Below are positions 9,354 through 17,115 of a stretch of 64,000 bases of DNA, piece after piece (the stretch's first letter is position 1; each line of letters begins with the position of its first letter). The stretch covers positions 1 to 64,000 of the forward strand of contig JAJONL010000013.1 of the NCBI GenBank assembly GCA_021323395.1. Reading direction: 5' to 3'. The translations under genes and the position numbers were made by a program. The stretch is from Nitrospira sp. Lineage in GTDB: Bacteria; Nitrospirota; Nitrospiria; Nitrospirales; Nitrospiraceae. Under the pieces are notes generated by a model. The model made no database searches, was not told the origin of the DNA, and saw only the letters and a list, made by a program, of their open reading frames with translations.

Positions 9354-10184
9354 ATGAGTTATCGAATCAAGGTCCCCACAAAGGTTGATCCTCTCGACGA
9401 GACCCATTTACTGAGCGGCGTGGAACGGTTTCTGCTTATACTGCAGGAACAACGACGCGTTCTTCTGGTTGGTTTGGGAGTGTTATTGGTTGCAGCCGCG
9501 GTGGTTCTCGGAATCATCTGGTATGACTATCAGACAACATTAAAGGCGCGCGAACTCGACCAGGAAGCTACCCTCCACTATCTCAATCGCCCGTCGGACG
9601 ATCCGAGGAAAGCTCACGAGCAACTTGCTCTGGCCATTAATGTGTATAAACAGGTCGTGGATCAGTATCCACGCACGCCTGTCGCGCCCATGGCATTATT
9701 TCATCTGGGTAATGCGCAGGTGTTAAACAACGAAGTGGATGCGGGAATCGAAACCTATAAGCGATTTATGCTGCTATACAGCTCCAATCCTTCCTTGCTG
9801 GGTCTCGTTCAACAACGGTTGGCCTACGCCTTTCTGGTGAAGGGTGATCGCGATCAGGCAGCCAAGACGTTCGCTGCCATTCTCGAGCTTCCTGGTGCCC
9901 TCAATAAGGATCAGGTGCTCTTCGAATTGGCAAAAATGGAAGAGGTGCAGTCTCGTCCGGAAGGAGCGCTTGCGCACTATCAGGACCTGATGAAGAACTA
10001 TCCCAACTCCCCGTTCACCAGCGAAGCGGCTGTACGTGTGAAGGTGTTGGAAGTGAAGAAGACTCCAGAGAGTATACCAGCCACCGGACCGGCCCAGGCG
10101 GCTACCGCTCCTGCCCCCCAGCCTGCGTCACCCACAAAGTCTTCCGACAAGTCCGCTGCACAGACCTCTAAGAAGAAGCCCTAG
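9354..10184 (+). CDS. YfgM-like membrane-anchored TPR protein
   Basis: 276 residues. A cytoplasmic N-terminus of about 35 residues, one transmembrane helix (about 37-58, VLLVGLGVLLVAAAVVLGIIW), then a TPR region (about 80-235) with units such as PVAPMALFHLGNAQVLNNEVDAGIETYKRF and QVLFELAKMEEVQSRPEGALAHYQDLMKNYP. The tail is Pro/Ala/Lys-rich and low complexity. This plan matches YfgM/Tol-Pal-type periplasmic TPR proteins that assist envelope protein assembly. The specific role here is inference. It converges on the lytic transglycosylase gene with only 34 bp between. Confidence 0.8.
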   Translation: MSYRIKVPTKVDPLDETHLLSGVERFLLILQEQRRVLLVGLGVLLVAAAVVLGIIWYDYQTTLKARELDQEATLHYLNRPSDDPRKAHEQLALAINVYKQVVDQYPRTPVAPMALFHLGNAQVLNNEVDAGIETYKRFMLLYSSNPSLLGLVQQRLAYAFLVKGDRDQAAKTFAAILELPGALNKDQVLFELAKMEEVQSRPEGALAHYQDLMKNYPNSPFTSEAAVRVKVLEVKKTPESIPATGPAQAATAPAPQPASPTKSSDKSAAQTSKKKP

Positions 10185-10218
10185 CGCTCACTCGTTGTCC
10201 GTGCTGGCCGCTGTTGAG

Positions 10219-11604
10219 CTAATGGGCGATGACCAGGCGGCTTCCTGCCTTGATCGTGGGGCCGGTGAGGTTGTTATGTGTCTTGAGGGCTTTGACGGAG
10301 ATCTTGAAGCGCTTCGCGATCTTCTCAAGAGAGTCTCCCACGCGGACGCGATACCACTGTCCAGATTCAGGCTCGGTCTTGAATTGCCTCCCTTTAACGG
10401 GGATCGGGAGAGGGGTGAACTTATGGGTTGGAGCGCGATCTAGCAGCTGTTCCACTTTCTCCTTTGTGCCAACCGGGACTTTGAGATGATACTCGGCATC
10501 ATCTGGTGGCGTGGCATCTCGTCGCAATTCCGGGTTGAGTACCTTCAATTGTAGGTATGAGATTCCCGTGAGATTTGCAATGGCCTTGAAGTGGATAGGC
10601 CGCCGCACGATCACTTCGTCAAATTCATGCGGCCTGATCTCATTCTGAGGAAACCCGTAGCGGTCTGGATTCTTGGCAATAATCGTCGCGGCCATGAAAC
10701 GGGGCACGTATTCTTTGGTTTCGCGCCGGATCAGCCTGGTTTTGGCAATGTCCGAAAAGCTTTCTGCTTGAGCGGTATGCAGCGCCCGCATGACCTTCCC
10801 TTCGCCGGCGTTGTAAGCAGCCATGGCCAAAGGCCAGGTTCCGAATAAGTCGTACAAGTCGCGCAGATACCGTGCTGCCGCAACGGTCGATTTAACGGGA
10901 TCTCGTCGTTCATCCACATAGCTGTCCACCCGCAAGCCATACACTTTCGCTGTTCCCTTCATGAATTGCCAAGGACCGGCAGCGCGTGCGCGCGAATAGG
11001 CGTGGGGGTTAAAGCCGCTTTCGACCAATGAGAGATAGATAAGATCGCTGGGAAGCTGAAATTCGGAGAAGATACTGTCGACCAAGGGGCGATAATGGCT
11101 GAGTCGGATAAGCCATTGTTCAAACCGGCTTCGGATCGCCACATTAAAGAAGCGGATATGACCTTGCACAGAAGGATCAAGCACAATCGGCACATTATAG
11201 GCTGTCAACTCTTCTGATTCCTGTTCCTTTGCGGCGGCGTCTTGGGCGATCTCAGCTGGGGGAATCAGGAGGTCCGTAAATCTGGCCGTCGCCCCGCTGA
11301 GAGGCTTTAGTTGAAGGAGCGCTTCCGCCGGCGGGATTTCCGTGGATGGCTCACTGGCAATGGGCGCAGGGCTTTCAGCTTCCTCACTTGCTGTGGCAGT
11401 AGCGCGGTCTTCTTCATCCAATAGGTAGTCAGGTTCCTGTAATGACTGAGCGTCCTGAGTGGTCGAGTCTGAAACCGAGGCTGCATCCACTAGAGATGGG
11501 ATTGAATCCTCGGCGTAGGCGACGACTGAGCCAGATAGGCAGGGCAGGGAGAGGAAGAACACAAATAAGTTGCGACATCCGGCGGCCAGAAATCGAGCAT
11601 ACAT
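10219..11604 (-). CDS. MltD-like lytic transglycosylase with LysM domain
   Basis: 461 residues from the ATG at 11604 (a GTG at 11616 is also in frame). An N-terminal signal peptide is followed by an Ala/Glu/Pro-rich linker. The SLT domain (about 180-330) shows YLSLVESGFNPHAYS with the catalytic Glu, then AAGPWQFMKGTA, and AMAAYNAGEGKV. The C-terminus is a LysM peptidoglycan-binding domain (WYRVRVGDSLEKIAKRFKI...IKAGSRLVI). Such enzymes cleave murein to 1,6-anhydro-MurNAc products in the periplasm. Only one clear LysM is present, fewer than in E. coli MltD. Confidence 0.88.
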   Translation of the reverse strand: MYARFLAAGCRNLFVFFLSLPCLSGSVVAYAEDSIPSLVDAASVSDSTTQDAQSLQEPDYLLDEEDRATATASEEAESPAPIASEPSTEIPPAEALLQLKPLSGATARFTDLLIPPAEIAQDAAAKEQESEELTAYNVPIVLDPSVQGHIRFFNVAIRSRFEQWLIRLSHYRPLVDSIFSEFQLPSDLIYLSLVESGFNPHAYSRARAAGPWQFMKGTAKVYGLRVDSYVDERRDPVKSTVAAARYLRDLYDLFGTWPLAMAAYNAGEGKVMRALHTAQAESFSDIAKTRLIRRETKEYVPRFMAATIIAKNPDRYGFPQNEIRPHEFDEVIVRRPIHFKAIANLTGISYLQLKVLNPELRRDATPPDDAEYHLKVPVGTKEKVEQLLDRAPTHKFTPLPIPVKGRQFKTEPESGQWYRVRVGDSLEKIAKRFKISVKALKTHNNLTGPTIKAGSRLVIAH

Positions 11605-11616
11605 ATAAGTACCCAC

Positions 11617-11913
11617 AAATGGATCTGAAGGAAATGGAGGATGCTGAGGCTCGTAAGTAGACTATCGAGGAGGATACAACTTGTCAAGAAATCGAGGGAG
11701 TTGGGTCTTCTCCATTCCATTCTTGTCTGCAGGCGGCGGCACAACAGCCATGGTGAACGTCGCGCGACCCAGTGCGTCTTGACCGCATTGAACCTGCTGA
11801 AAAGATAAGCATCTTAGGCTTTCGTCACCTTGACTCCTCTGGGGGGCTGTGGTAGCGTACGCCCCTTCTAAACCCCTGACATTGTCCCTTCCCATAGTGA
11901 GGAGGTTCGTTCC
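11617..11913. other. Intergenic region upstream of the aminotransferase
   Basis: About 300 bp between divergent genes. A minus-strand open frame (11662-11895, 77 codons) has no recognisable content and is not called. The right half holds the candidate promoter at 11830 and the ribosome site GAGGAGG before 11914. Confidence 0.5.
11830..11858 (+). promoter_or_regulatory. Candidate promoter for the aminotransferase-serA genes
   Basis: TTGACT (11830-11835), a 17-nt spacer and TAGCGT (11853-11858). The -35 is good and the -10 poor. About 55 nt from a predicted start near 11865 to the ATG. Confidence 0.3.
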
Positions 11914-13059
11914 ATGCTCAAACGCTATTTGCTGGCTCCCGGACCCACCCCGGTTCCTCCGGAGGTGCTATTGGCAATGGCCAGGCCGATGATTCATCAC
12001 CGGGCGCCGGAGTTTGATAAGTTGTTCGGCGAAGTCCGTGAGGATCTGAAGTGGTTGTTTCAGACGAGGAACGACGTGTTGATCCTTGCGGCATCGGGCA
12101 CCGGGGGCATGGAAGGCTCAGTCTCCAATTTCTTGTCTCCGGGCGATAAAGCACTGACGGTGAATGGCGGTAAATTCGGTGAGCGGTGGACGAAGCTCTG
12201 CAAAGCCTTCGGAGCCCAAGTGACGGAGCTGAAGGTTGAATGGGGGCGCGCGGTGGATCCCCAAGCGGTGGCGGATGCATTGAAAAAGGATCCTTCCATT
12301 AAAGCCGTATACGTGCAGGCGAGCGAAACGTCCACGGCTGTGGCGCACGATGTCAAAGCGCTGGCCGATATCGTCAAAGGATATGAGGACACTATTTTAG
12401 TGGTGGATGCGATCACCGCATTGGGAGTGCTTGATCTCAAGACAGATGCCTGGGGCCTCGACGTCGTGATCACCGGCTCCCAGAAGGCGCTCATGTTGCC
12501 GCCGGGGCTGGCGTTCGCCAGCGTCAGTGAGAAGGCCTGGCGGTCGGCCGACAAGGCGAAGAATGCGGCATTTTATTTCAACTTTAAGCGAGAACGCGAG
12601 AATCAGCAGAAGAGTACCACTGCCTATACACCGGCTGTGTCACTCATCCTCGGGCTAAAAGAAGTGATGAATATTCTCAAAGCCGAGGGATTGGAGGCCG
12701 TCTTTGCCCGGCACGCCATGTTGGCAACGGCTATGCGTGAAGGCGTCAAAGCGGCTGGGCTCGCGCTCTTTCCGCAGGAGCGTCCAAGCGATGCCTTAAC
12801 GGCCATTGTTGCGCCCCAAGGCGTGGATGGCCAAGCGGTTTACAAGAATTTGCGGACCCAGTATGGGATGACGGCTGCAGGTGGCCAAGACCATCTGAAG
12901 GGAAAGATTTTTCGCATATCACATATGGGCTACATCGATAGCTTCGATGTCATCACTGCCTTGGCGGCAATAGAGATGGTGATCAAAGGGCTTGGCTATC
13001 CTGTGAAACTGGGCAGCGGGGTCGCGAAGGCTCAAGAGATTATTATGGGGAAGTCCTAA
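11914..13059 (+). CDS. Class V aminotransferase (serine-glyoxylate/alanine-glyoxylate type), probable phosphoserine aminotransferase role
   Basis: 381 residues with a strong AGGAGG before the ATG. Fold-type I PLP enzyme: LAPGPTPVPPEV, HHRAPEF, ASGTGGMEG, VDAITALG, and GSQKALMLPPG with the PLP lysine at residue 191. This is the AGXT-like subgroup, which includes serine-pyruvate and serine-glyoxylate aminotransferases. The next gene, 28 bp on, is serA. That pairing suggests it supplies the transaminase step of serine synthesis (3-phosphohydroxypyruvate to phosphoserine) instead of a canonical SerC. This is inference from context; a glyoxylate role remains possible. Confidence 0.85.
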   Translation: MLKRYLLAPGPTPVPPEVLLAMARPMIHHRAPEFDKLFGEVREDLKWLFQTRNDVLILAASGTGGMEGSVSNFLSPGDKALTVNGGKFGERWTKLCKAFGAQVTELKVEWGRAVDPQAVADALKKDPSIKAVYVQASETSTAVAHDVKALADIVKGYEDTILVVDAITALGVLDLKTDAWGLDVVITGSQKALMLPPGLAFASVSEKAWRSADKAKNAAFYFNFKRERENQQKSTTAYTPAVSLILGLKEVMNILKAEGLEAVFARHAMLATAMREGVKAAGLALFPQERPSDALTAIVAPQGVDGQAVYKNLRTQYGMTAAGGQDHLKGKIFRISHMGYIDSFDVITALAAIEMVIKGLGYPVKLGSGVAKAQEIIMGKS

Positions 13060-13087
13060 ACTCACCTTCAGGTAAGGCGCCACGACA

Positions 13088-14680
13088 ATGAAAATTTTGG
13101 TCAGCGATAGTTTGTCGAAGCAGGGGGTAGAGGTATTGGAAAAGGCCGGCTTTACGGTCGTGGTCAAAACCAAACTGCCCAAAGAAGAATTGCTGAAAGA
13201 GATCGAGGATGCGGACGGGCTGATCGTCCGATCCGGCACGAAGGTCACGGCCGAGGTCATTGCCGCAGCCGGTCGTTTGAAAGTGGTGGGACGAGCGGGT
13301 TCCGGCTTGGATAATGTGGATACGCCGGCCGCGACACGACGCGGCATCGTGGTGATGAATACGCCGGGCGGCAATACGGTGACGACCGCCGAACATACGA
13401 TGGCCATGATTTTTTCGATGTCACGCCGGATTCCGCAAGCGACCGCCTCGACGAAGGCAGGCAAGTGGGAAAAAGAAAAGTTCATGGGTGTTGAACTACA
13501 TAACAAAATTCTCGGCATCGTCGGTGTCGGTCAAATCGGCGGCTATCTCACAAAATTGGCGCAAGGGGTAGGGATGCAGGTCATGGCCTATGATCCGTAT
13601 CTCGCGCCTGAGCGAGCCCAGAAGATGGGGGTGACGATTGTCGAGCTGGATGACCTCTTTCGCCGGGCGGATGTGATCTCAGTGCACACTCCACTGACGC
13701 CGGAAACCAAATCGCTCATCAATGCTCAGGCGATCGCCAAAATGAAACCGGGGGTCATGATCGCCAATTGTGCACGCGGCGGCATCGTCCATGAAGAGGA
13801 TCTTTGCGAGGCGTTGAAGTCTAAGCGAGTCGCCGCTGCGGCATTTGATGTGTTCGAGGACGAGCCGGTAAAACCGAACAACCCGCTCTTGGCACTGGAC
13901 AACTTCATTTGCTCACCGCACATCGGGGCGTCAACCACGGAAGCGCAGGAAAACGTGGCTGTGGGGATTGCAGAGCAGATTGTCGAGTACTTCACTAAAG
14001 GCATCGCCCGTGGTGCGGTCAATATCCCGTCTGTGTCGCCCGAACTATTGCCGCAGCTGCAGCCCTATCTCTCGCTTGGAGAACGTGTGGGACTGTTGCA
14101 AGCGCAATTATTGGAAGGCGGTCTTGAGCGACTGACGGTCGAGTACAGTGGGGAAGTCGCCGGGATGAATGTGGCGCCCTTGACAATTGCGGTGTTGAAA
14201 GGACTTCTGACTCCGATCCTGGAGGATCCGATCAACTATGTGAATGCTCCGATCGTGGCCAAAGAACGCGGCATCGAAGTCAAAGAGGTCAAGAGCAATG
14301 ACGCCGGCGACTTTACCAGCGTGATCCGCGTGCGCGTAGAAGCTGGAAAGAAATCTCACCAGGTGGCCGGGACATTATACAGTCGCAAGGACCCACGCAT
14401 CATTGAGATCGACCAGTTTAAAGTGGAAGTCGTCCCGGACAACCATCTTCTGTTGATTTTGAACGAAGATCGTCCTGGCGTGATCGGGACAGTGGGGCAT
14501 GTGCTGGGAGACCACAATATCAATATCGCGCGCATGCAGTGTTCACGAGAGGAGCGCGGCGGCAAGGCTTTGTTGATTTTCGGTCTCGATGCACCGCTAT
14601 CACCGTCCGTGCTGGACCATATTACGAACAGCAAGCACATCCTTTCCGTGAAGGTCGCCGACCTGTCGAAAGGTTTGTAG
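13088..14680 (+). CDS. serA: D-3-phosphoglycerate dehydrogenase
   Basis: 530 residues, the long SerA form. Order: N-terminal substrate domain with RSGTKVTAEV and GRAGSGLDNVD; Rossmann NAD domain with GIVGVGQIGG (about residue 142-151); catalytic NCARGGIVHEEDL and SPHIGASTTEAQENV; an allosteric substrate-binding domain (about 320-450); and a C-terminal ACT domain (NHLLLILNEDRPGVIGTVG, HNINIARMQ). It oxidises 3-phosphoglycerate to 3-phosphohydroxypyruvate, the first step of serine synthesis. The ACT domain usually gives serine feedback inhibition. Co-transcribed with the aminotransferase upstream and probably hisZ 18 bp downstream. Confidence 0.95.
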   Translation: MKILVSDSLSKQGVEVLEKAGFTVVVKTKLPKEELLKEIEDADGLIVRSGTKVTAEVIAAAGRLKVVGRAGSGLDNVDTPAATRRGIVVMNTPGGNTVTTAEHTMAMIFSMSRRIPQATASTKAGKWEKEKFMGVELHNKILGIVGVGQIGGYLTKLAQGVGMQVMAYDPYLAPERAQKMGVTIVELDDLFRRADVISVHTPLTPETKSLINAQAIAKMKPGVMIANCARGGIVHEEDLCEALKSKRVAAAAFDVFEDEPVKPNNPLLALDNFICSPHIGASTTEAQENVAVGIAEQIVEYFTKGIARGAVNIPSVSPELLPQLQPYLSLGERVGLLQAQLLEGGLERLTVEYSGEVAGMNVAPLTIAVLKGLLTPILEDPINYVNAPIVAKERGIEVKEVKSNDAGDFTSVIRVRVEAGKKSHQVAGTLYSRKDPRIIEIDQFKVEVVPDNHLLLILNEDRPGVIGTVGHVLGDHNINIARMQCSREERGGKALLIFGLDAPLSPSVLDHITNSKHILSVKVADLSKGL

Positions 14681-14698
14681 ATTGCCCGGCAGCCGACC

Positions 14699-15784
14699 AT
14701 GGGCTCTCCTTCCTTGAGGGCTTCCTTGCCATCCACCCCTCGTGTGGCAGGCCAGGAACGGTCTTTAACCCCCGTGGGGATGAGCACTATCCTTCCTGAT
14801 GCCGCACGGCGCATCCGAGATCTTGAACAGACGTTATTGGCCGTTTTGGCACGAGGCGGTTATAGCGAAATCATCTTGCCGATGTTCGAGTATTTCGACG
14901 TGCTCGCCCCAGGCCTGGAACCCGAGCTGATCGAAAAGTGTTACCAGTTGGTGGATCGGGCGACGGGCCGGCTGATGTTGCTGCGTCCCGACGCGACGGC
15001 ACAGATTGCGCGGACGATCGCGATGGGCATGATGGGAACGAACCTTCCACTGCGCCTCTGTTATCGCACGTCGGTCTTTCGTTATGAACGCGAACACGCG
15101 GGGCGTGACCGCGAAATTTTCCAGGTAGGGGCCGAACTTATCGGGGTGGATGGGGTGAAGGGAGATGCAGAGGTTCTGACGCTTTTGCTTGAATGTCTGA
15201 ACCGGGTGGGGCTGTCTTCGTTCAAAGTCGCAGTCGGCCATGTCGGATTTTTTACGGCCCTCCTTGTCCGGTCAGGCTTGACGACAGAGGGACAAAAACG
15301 CGTGGAGCAAGCGGCGGCCCGGAAAGACATGCCTCTTCTGGAGAGTTTGCTCGCAGGGGAGGGGGTGACACGACCGACGGCTCGAGTCATTTTAGAAGCG
15401 TTGGAATTGTGCGGTGGGCCGGAAGTGTTGGCGCGAGGACGCAAACTCGTGGGACGCGATCGGACTCTCTTGCGACCGCTCGATCGCCTGGCTCAGGTCT
15501 ATGATCGACTCGTTTCGCCCGGACAGGAGGCCGTTCTAATCGATCTCGGCGAATTCCGTGGGTTTGAATATTATGACGGGATAGTCTTCGATGTGTTTGC
15601 ACCCGGCATCGGAGCCGAGCTGGGTGGCGGCGGACGATACGACCACCTGATGGGTCGATTTGGTCGAATGGCCGCATCAACTGGCTTCGCCCTTGATGTG
15701 GATCGCCTGTTTCGGGCCATTGATTTGTCCGGCGACCGGATCACATCCCGAGCAATCGGTTCTGGGCGCGATCCTGCTGGATAA
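14699..15784 (+). CDS. hisZ: ATP phosphoribosyltransferase regulatory subunit HisZ (3' end overlaps dnaB)
   Basis: 361 residues. A class II HisRS-like domain without a tRNA-binding extension: GMSTILPDAARRI, FEYFDVL, LLRPDATAQIAR, CYRTSVFRYE, FQVGAELIG, and GAELGGGGRYDHLMGRFG. HisZ pairs with short HisG to form active ATP phosphoribosyltransferase, the first step of histidine synthesis. The start at 14699 is kept because the TPVGMSTILP segment aligns inside the family N-terminus, although its ribosome site is weak. After the conserved GFALDVDRLF the last 20 or so residues are unlike the family and run through the dnaB coding region in another frame; see findings. Confidence 0.85.
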   Translation: MGSPSLRASLPSTPRVAGQERSLTPVGMSTILPDAARRIRDLEQTLLAVLARGGYSEIILPMFEYFDVLAPGLEPELIEKCYQLVDRATGRLMLLRPDATAQIARTIAMGMMGTNLPLRLCYRTSVFRYEREHAGRDREIFQVGAELIGVDGVKGDAEVLTLLLECLNRVGLSSFKVAVGHVGFFTALLVRSGLTTEGQKRVEQAAARKDMPLLESLLAGEGVTRPTARVILEALELCGGPEVLARGRKLVGRDRTLLRPLDRLAQVYDRLVSPGQEAVLIDLGEFRGFEYYDGIVFDVFAPGIGAELGGGGRYDHLMGRFGRMAASTGFALDVDRLFRAIDLSGDRITSRAIGSGRDPAG

Positions 15785-17042
15785 TACGGCGATGGCCAAG
15801 GCCATGGAAATTCTGACGGATGAGGAGTTTTATCGCACCGCGCACCGCAAGATCTATCAGGCCATGTTGGAATTGTCGGATCGGGGTGAAGTGATCGACC
15901 AGATCACCTTGACGGAAAGTCTGAAGGGTCGATCAGAGCTGGATGTCGTCGGAGGGTCGGCTTATCTGGCGGAACTGGTGCAAGCCGTTCCGACTGCCGC
16001 CAACATCCGCTATCACAGCAAGATCGTGCGCGACAAGGCATTGTTGCGTGGGCTCATTCAGACGTCTACCGAGGTGATCACCCGTGGCTACGATGGCACG
16101 GCGGCGGTGGATGAATTGCTCGACTTTGCCGAACGGTCGGTCTTCGGTCTTGCGCAGGGAAAGCTCGATCGCTCTTTTACGCCCGTCAACCAGATCATCA
16201 AGGAGAGCCTCGATGTCGTGGACCGCCTGTCGAAGCGGAAGGAACGCGTAACCGGCGTGCCCACCGGATACATTGATTTGGACGACCTGACGGCCGGTTT
16301 ACAACCTTCGGACTTGATCGTCATCGCGGGGCGTCCGAGCATGGGGAAGACGAGTTTGGCGCTCGGCATGGCGCAGCACGCCGCGCTCCACGGAGGAACC
16401 GTCGTCGGGATTTTCAGTCTTGAAATGTCCAAGCCGCAGCTGGTGCTCCGCATGTTGAGTTCCGAGGCCCGCGTCGATTCGCATGCGCTCCGAACCGGCA
16501 GGCTGCAAAAGGAAGATTGGTGGCGTCTTGCCGAAGCGGCCGGCAAGTTGGAACAAGCACCGATCTTTATCGACGATTCGGGCGCCGTGACCGTACAGCA
16601 GATGCGTGGAAAGGCTCGACGCCTCAAGGCTGAGCGGGGCTTGGATCTGCTGATCGTGGATTATTTGCAGCTGATGCAGGGAAAGAGTGATTCAGAGTCG
16701 CGGCAGCAGGAAATTTCAGATATTTCACGATCGTTAAAAAGCCTTGCGAAAGAGCTAAACGTGCCCATCATTGCGCTCTCACAGCTCAGTCGCGCGGTCG
16801 AAGCCAGGAAACCGCCGATACCCATGTTGGCTGACCTGCGGGAGAGCGGCGCCATCGAGCAAGACGCCGATGTGGTCATGTTCATCTACCGTGAGGAAGT
16901 GTACGAACCGGGCACGGAGCGGAAGGGAATCGCGGATATTCTGGTCAGCAAACATCGAAACGGTCCGATTGGAAAACGGGAATTGTTCTTTCACGATCGG
17001 TTCGCGAAGTTTGAGAATCTCGAGACTCGCGAAGTCGTTTGA
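15696..17042 (+). CDS. dnaB: Replicative DNA helicase DnaB (N-terminus atypical, overlaps hisZ)
   Basis: About 448 residues from the ATG at 15696; TTG codons at 15660 and near 15717 are alternatives. The family N-terminal domain begins at HPEQSVLGAILLDN and is complete from there. The RecA-like domain shows GRPSMGKTSLAL (Walker A), FSLEMSKPQL, LDLLIVDYLQLM (Walker B) and VSKHRNGPIG. It unwinds DNA at replication forks as a hexamer. The usual N-terminal segment just before EQSVLGA (typically PPxxxEAEQS) is replaced by sequence shared out of frame with hisZ, and there is no ribosome site, so the true start or the junction itself is in doubt. Confidence 0.85.
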   Translation: MWIACFGPLICPATGSHPEQSVLGAILLDNTAMAKAMEILTDEEFYRTAHRKIYQAMLELSDRGEVIDQITLTESLKGRSELDVVGGSAYLAELVQAVPTAANIRYHSKIVRDKALLRGLIQTSTEVITRGYDGTAAVDELLDFAERSVFGLAQGKLDRSFTPVNQIIKESLDVVDRLSKRKERVTGVPTGYIDLDDLTAGLQPSDLIVIAGRPSMGKTSLALGMAQHAALHGGTVVGIFSLEMSKPQLVLRMLSSEARVDSHALRTGRLQKEDWWRLAEAAGKLEQAPIFIDDSGAVTVQQMRGKARRLKAERGLDLLIVDYLQLMQGKSDSESRQQEISDISRSLKSLAKELNVPIIALSQLSRAVEARKPPIPMLADLRESGAIEQDADVVMFIYREEVYEPGTERKGIADILVSKHRNGPIGKRELFFHDRFAKFENLETREVV

Positions 17043-17068
17043 CGGTCCCTTTGTGCAGCCAGTATAAT
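17039..17068 (+). promoter_or_regulatory. Strong sigma70-type promoter for the TPR lipoprotein
   Basis: TTGACG (17039-17044) overlaps the dnaB stop codon. An 18-nt spacer is followed by a perfect TATAAT (17063-17068). The start would be near 17075, about 41 nt before the ATG at 17116. Confidence 0.65.
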
Positions 17069-17115
17069 TTTTCATATTCGTTCACCACCTCGGACGCCTC
17101 TCTGCAAGTTGGCTG

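Noticed and set aside
11662-11895. A 77-codon minus-strand frame upstream of the aminotransferase
   Set aside because: No recognisable content, no ribosome site, and it overlaps the likely promoter region of the plus-strand genes.
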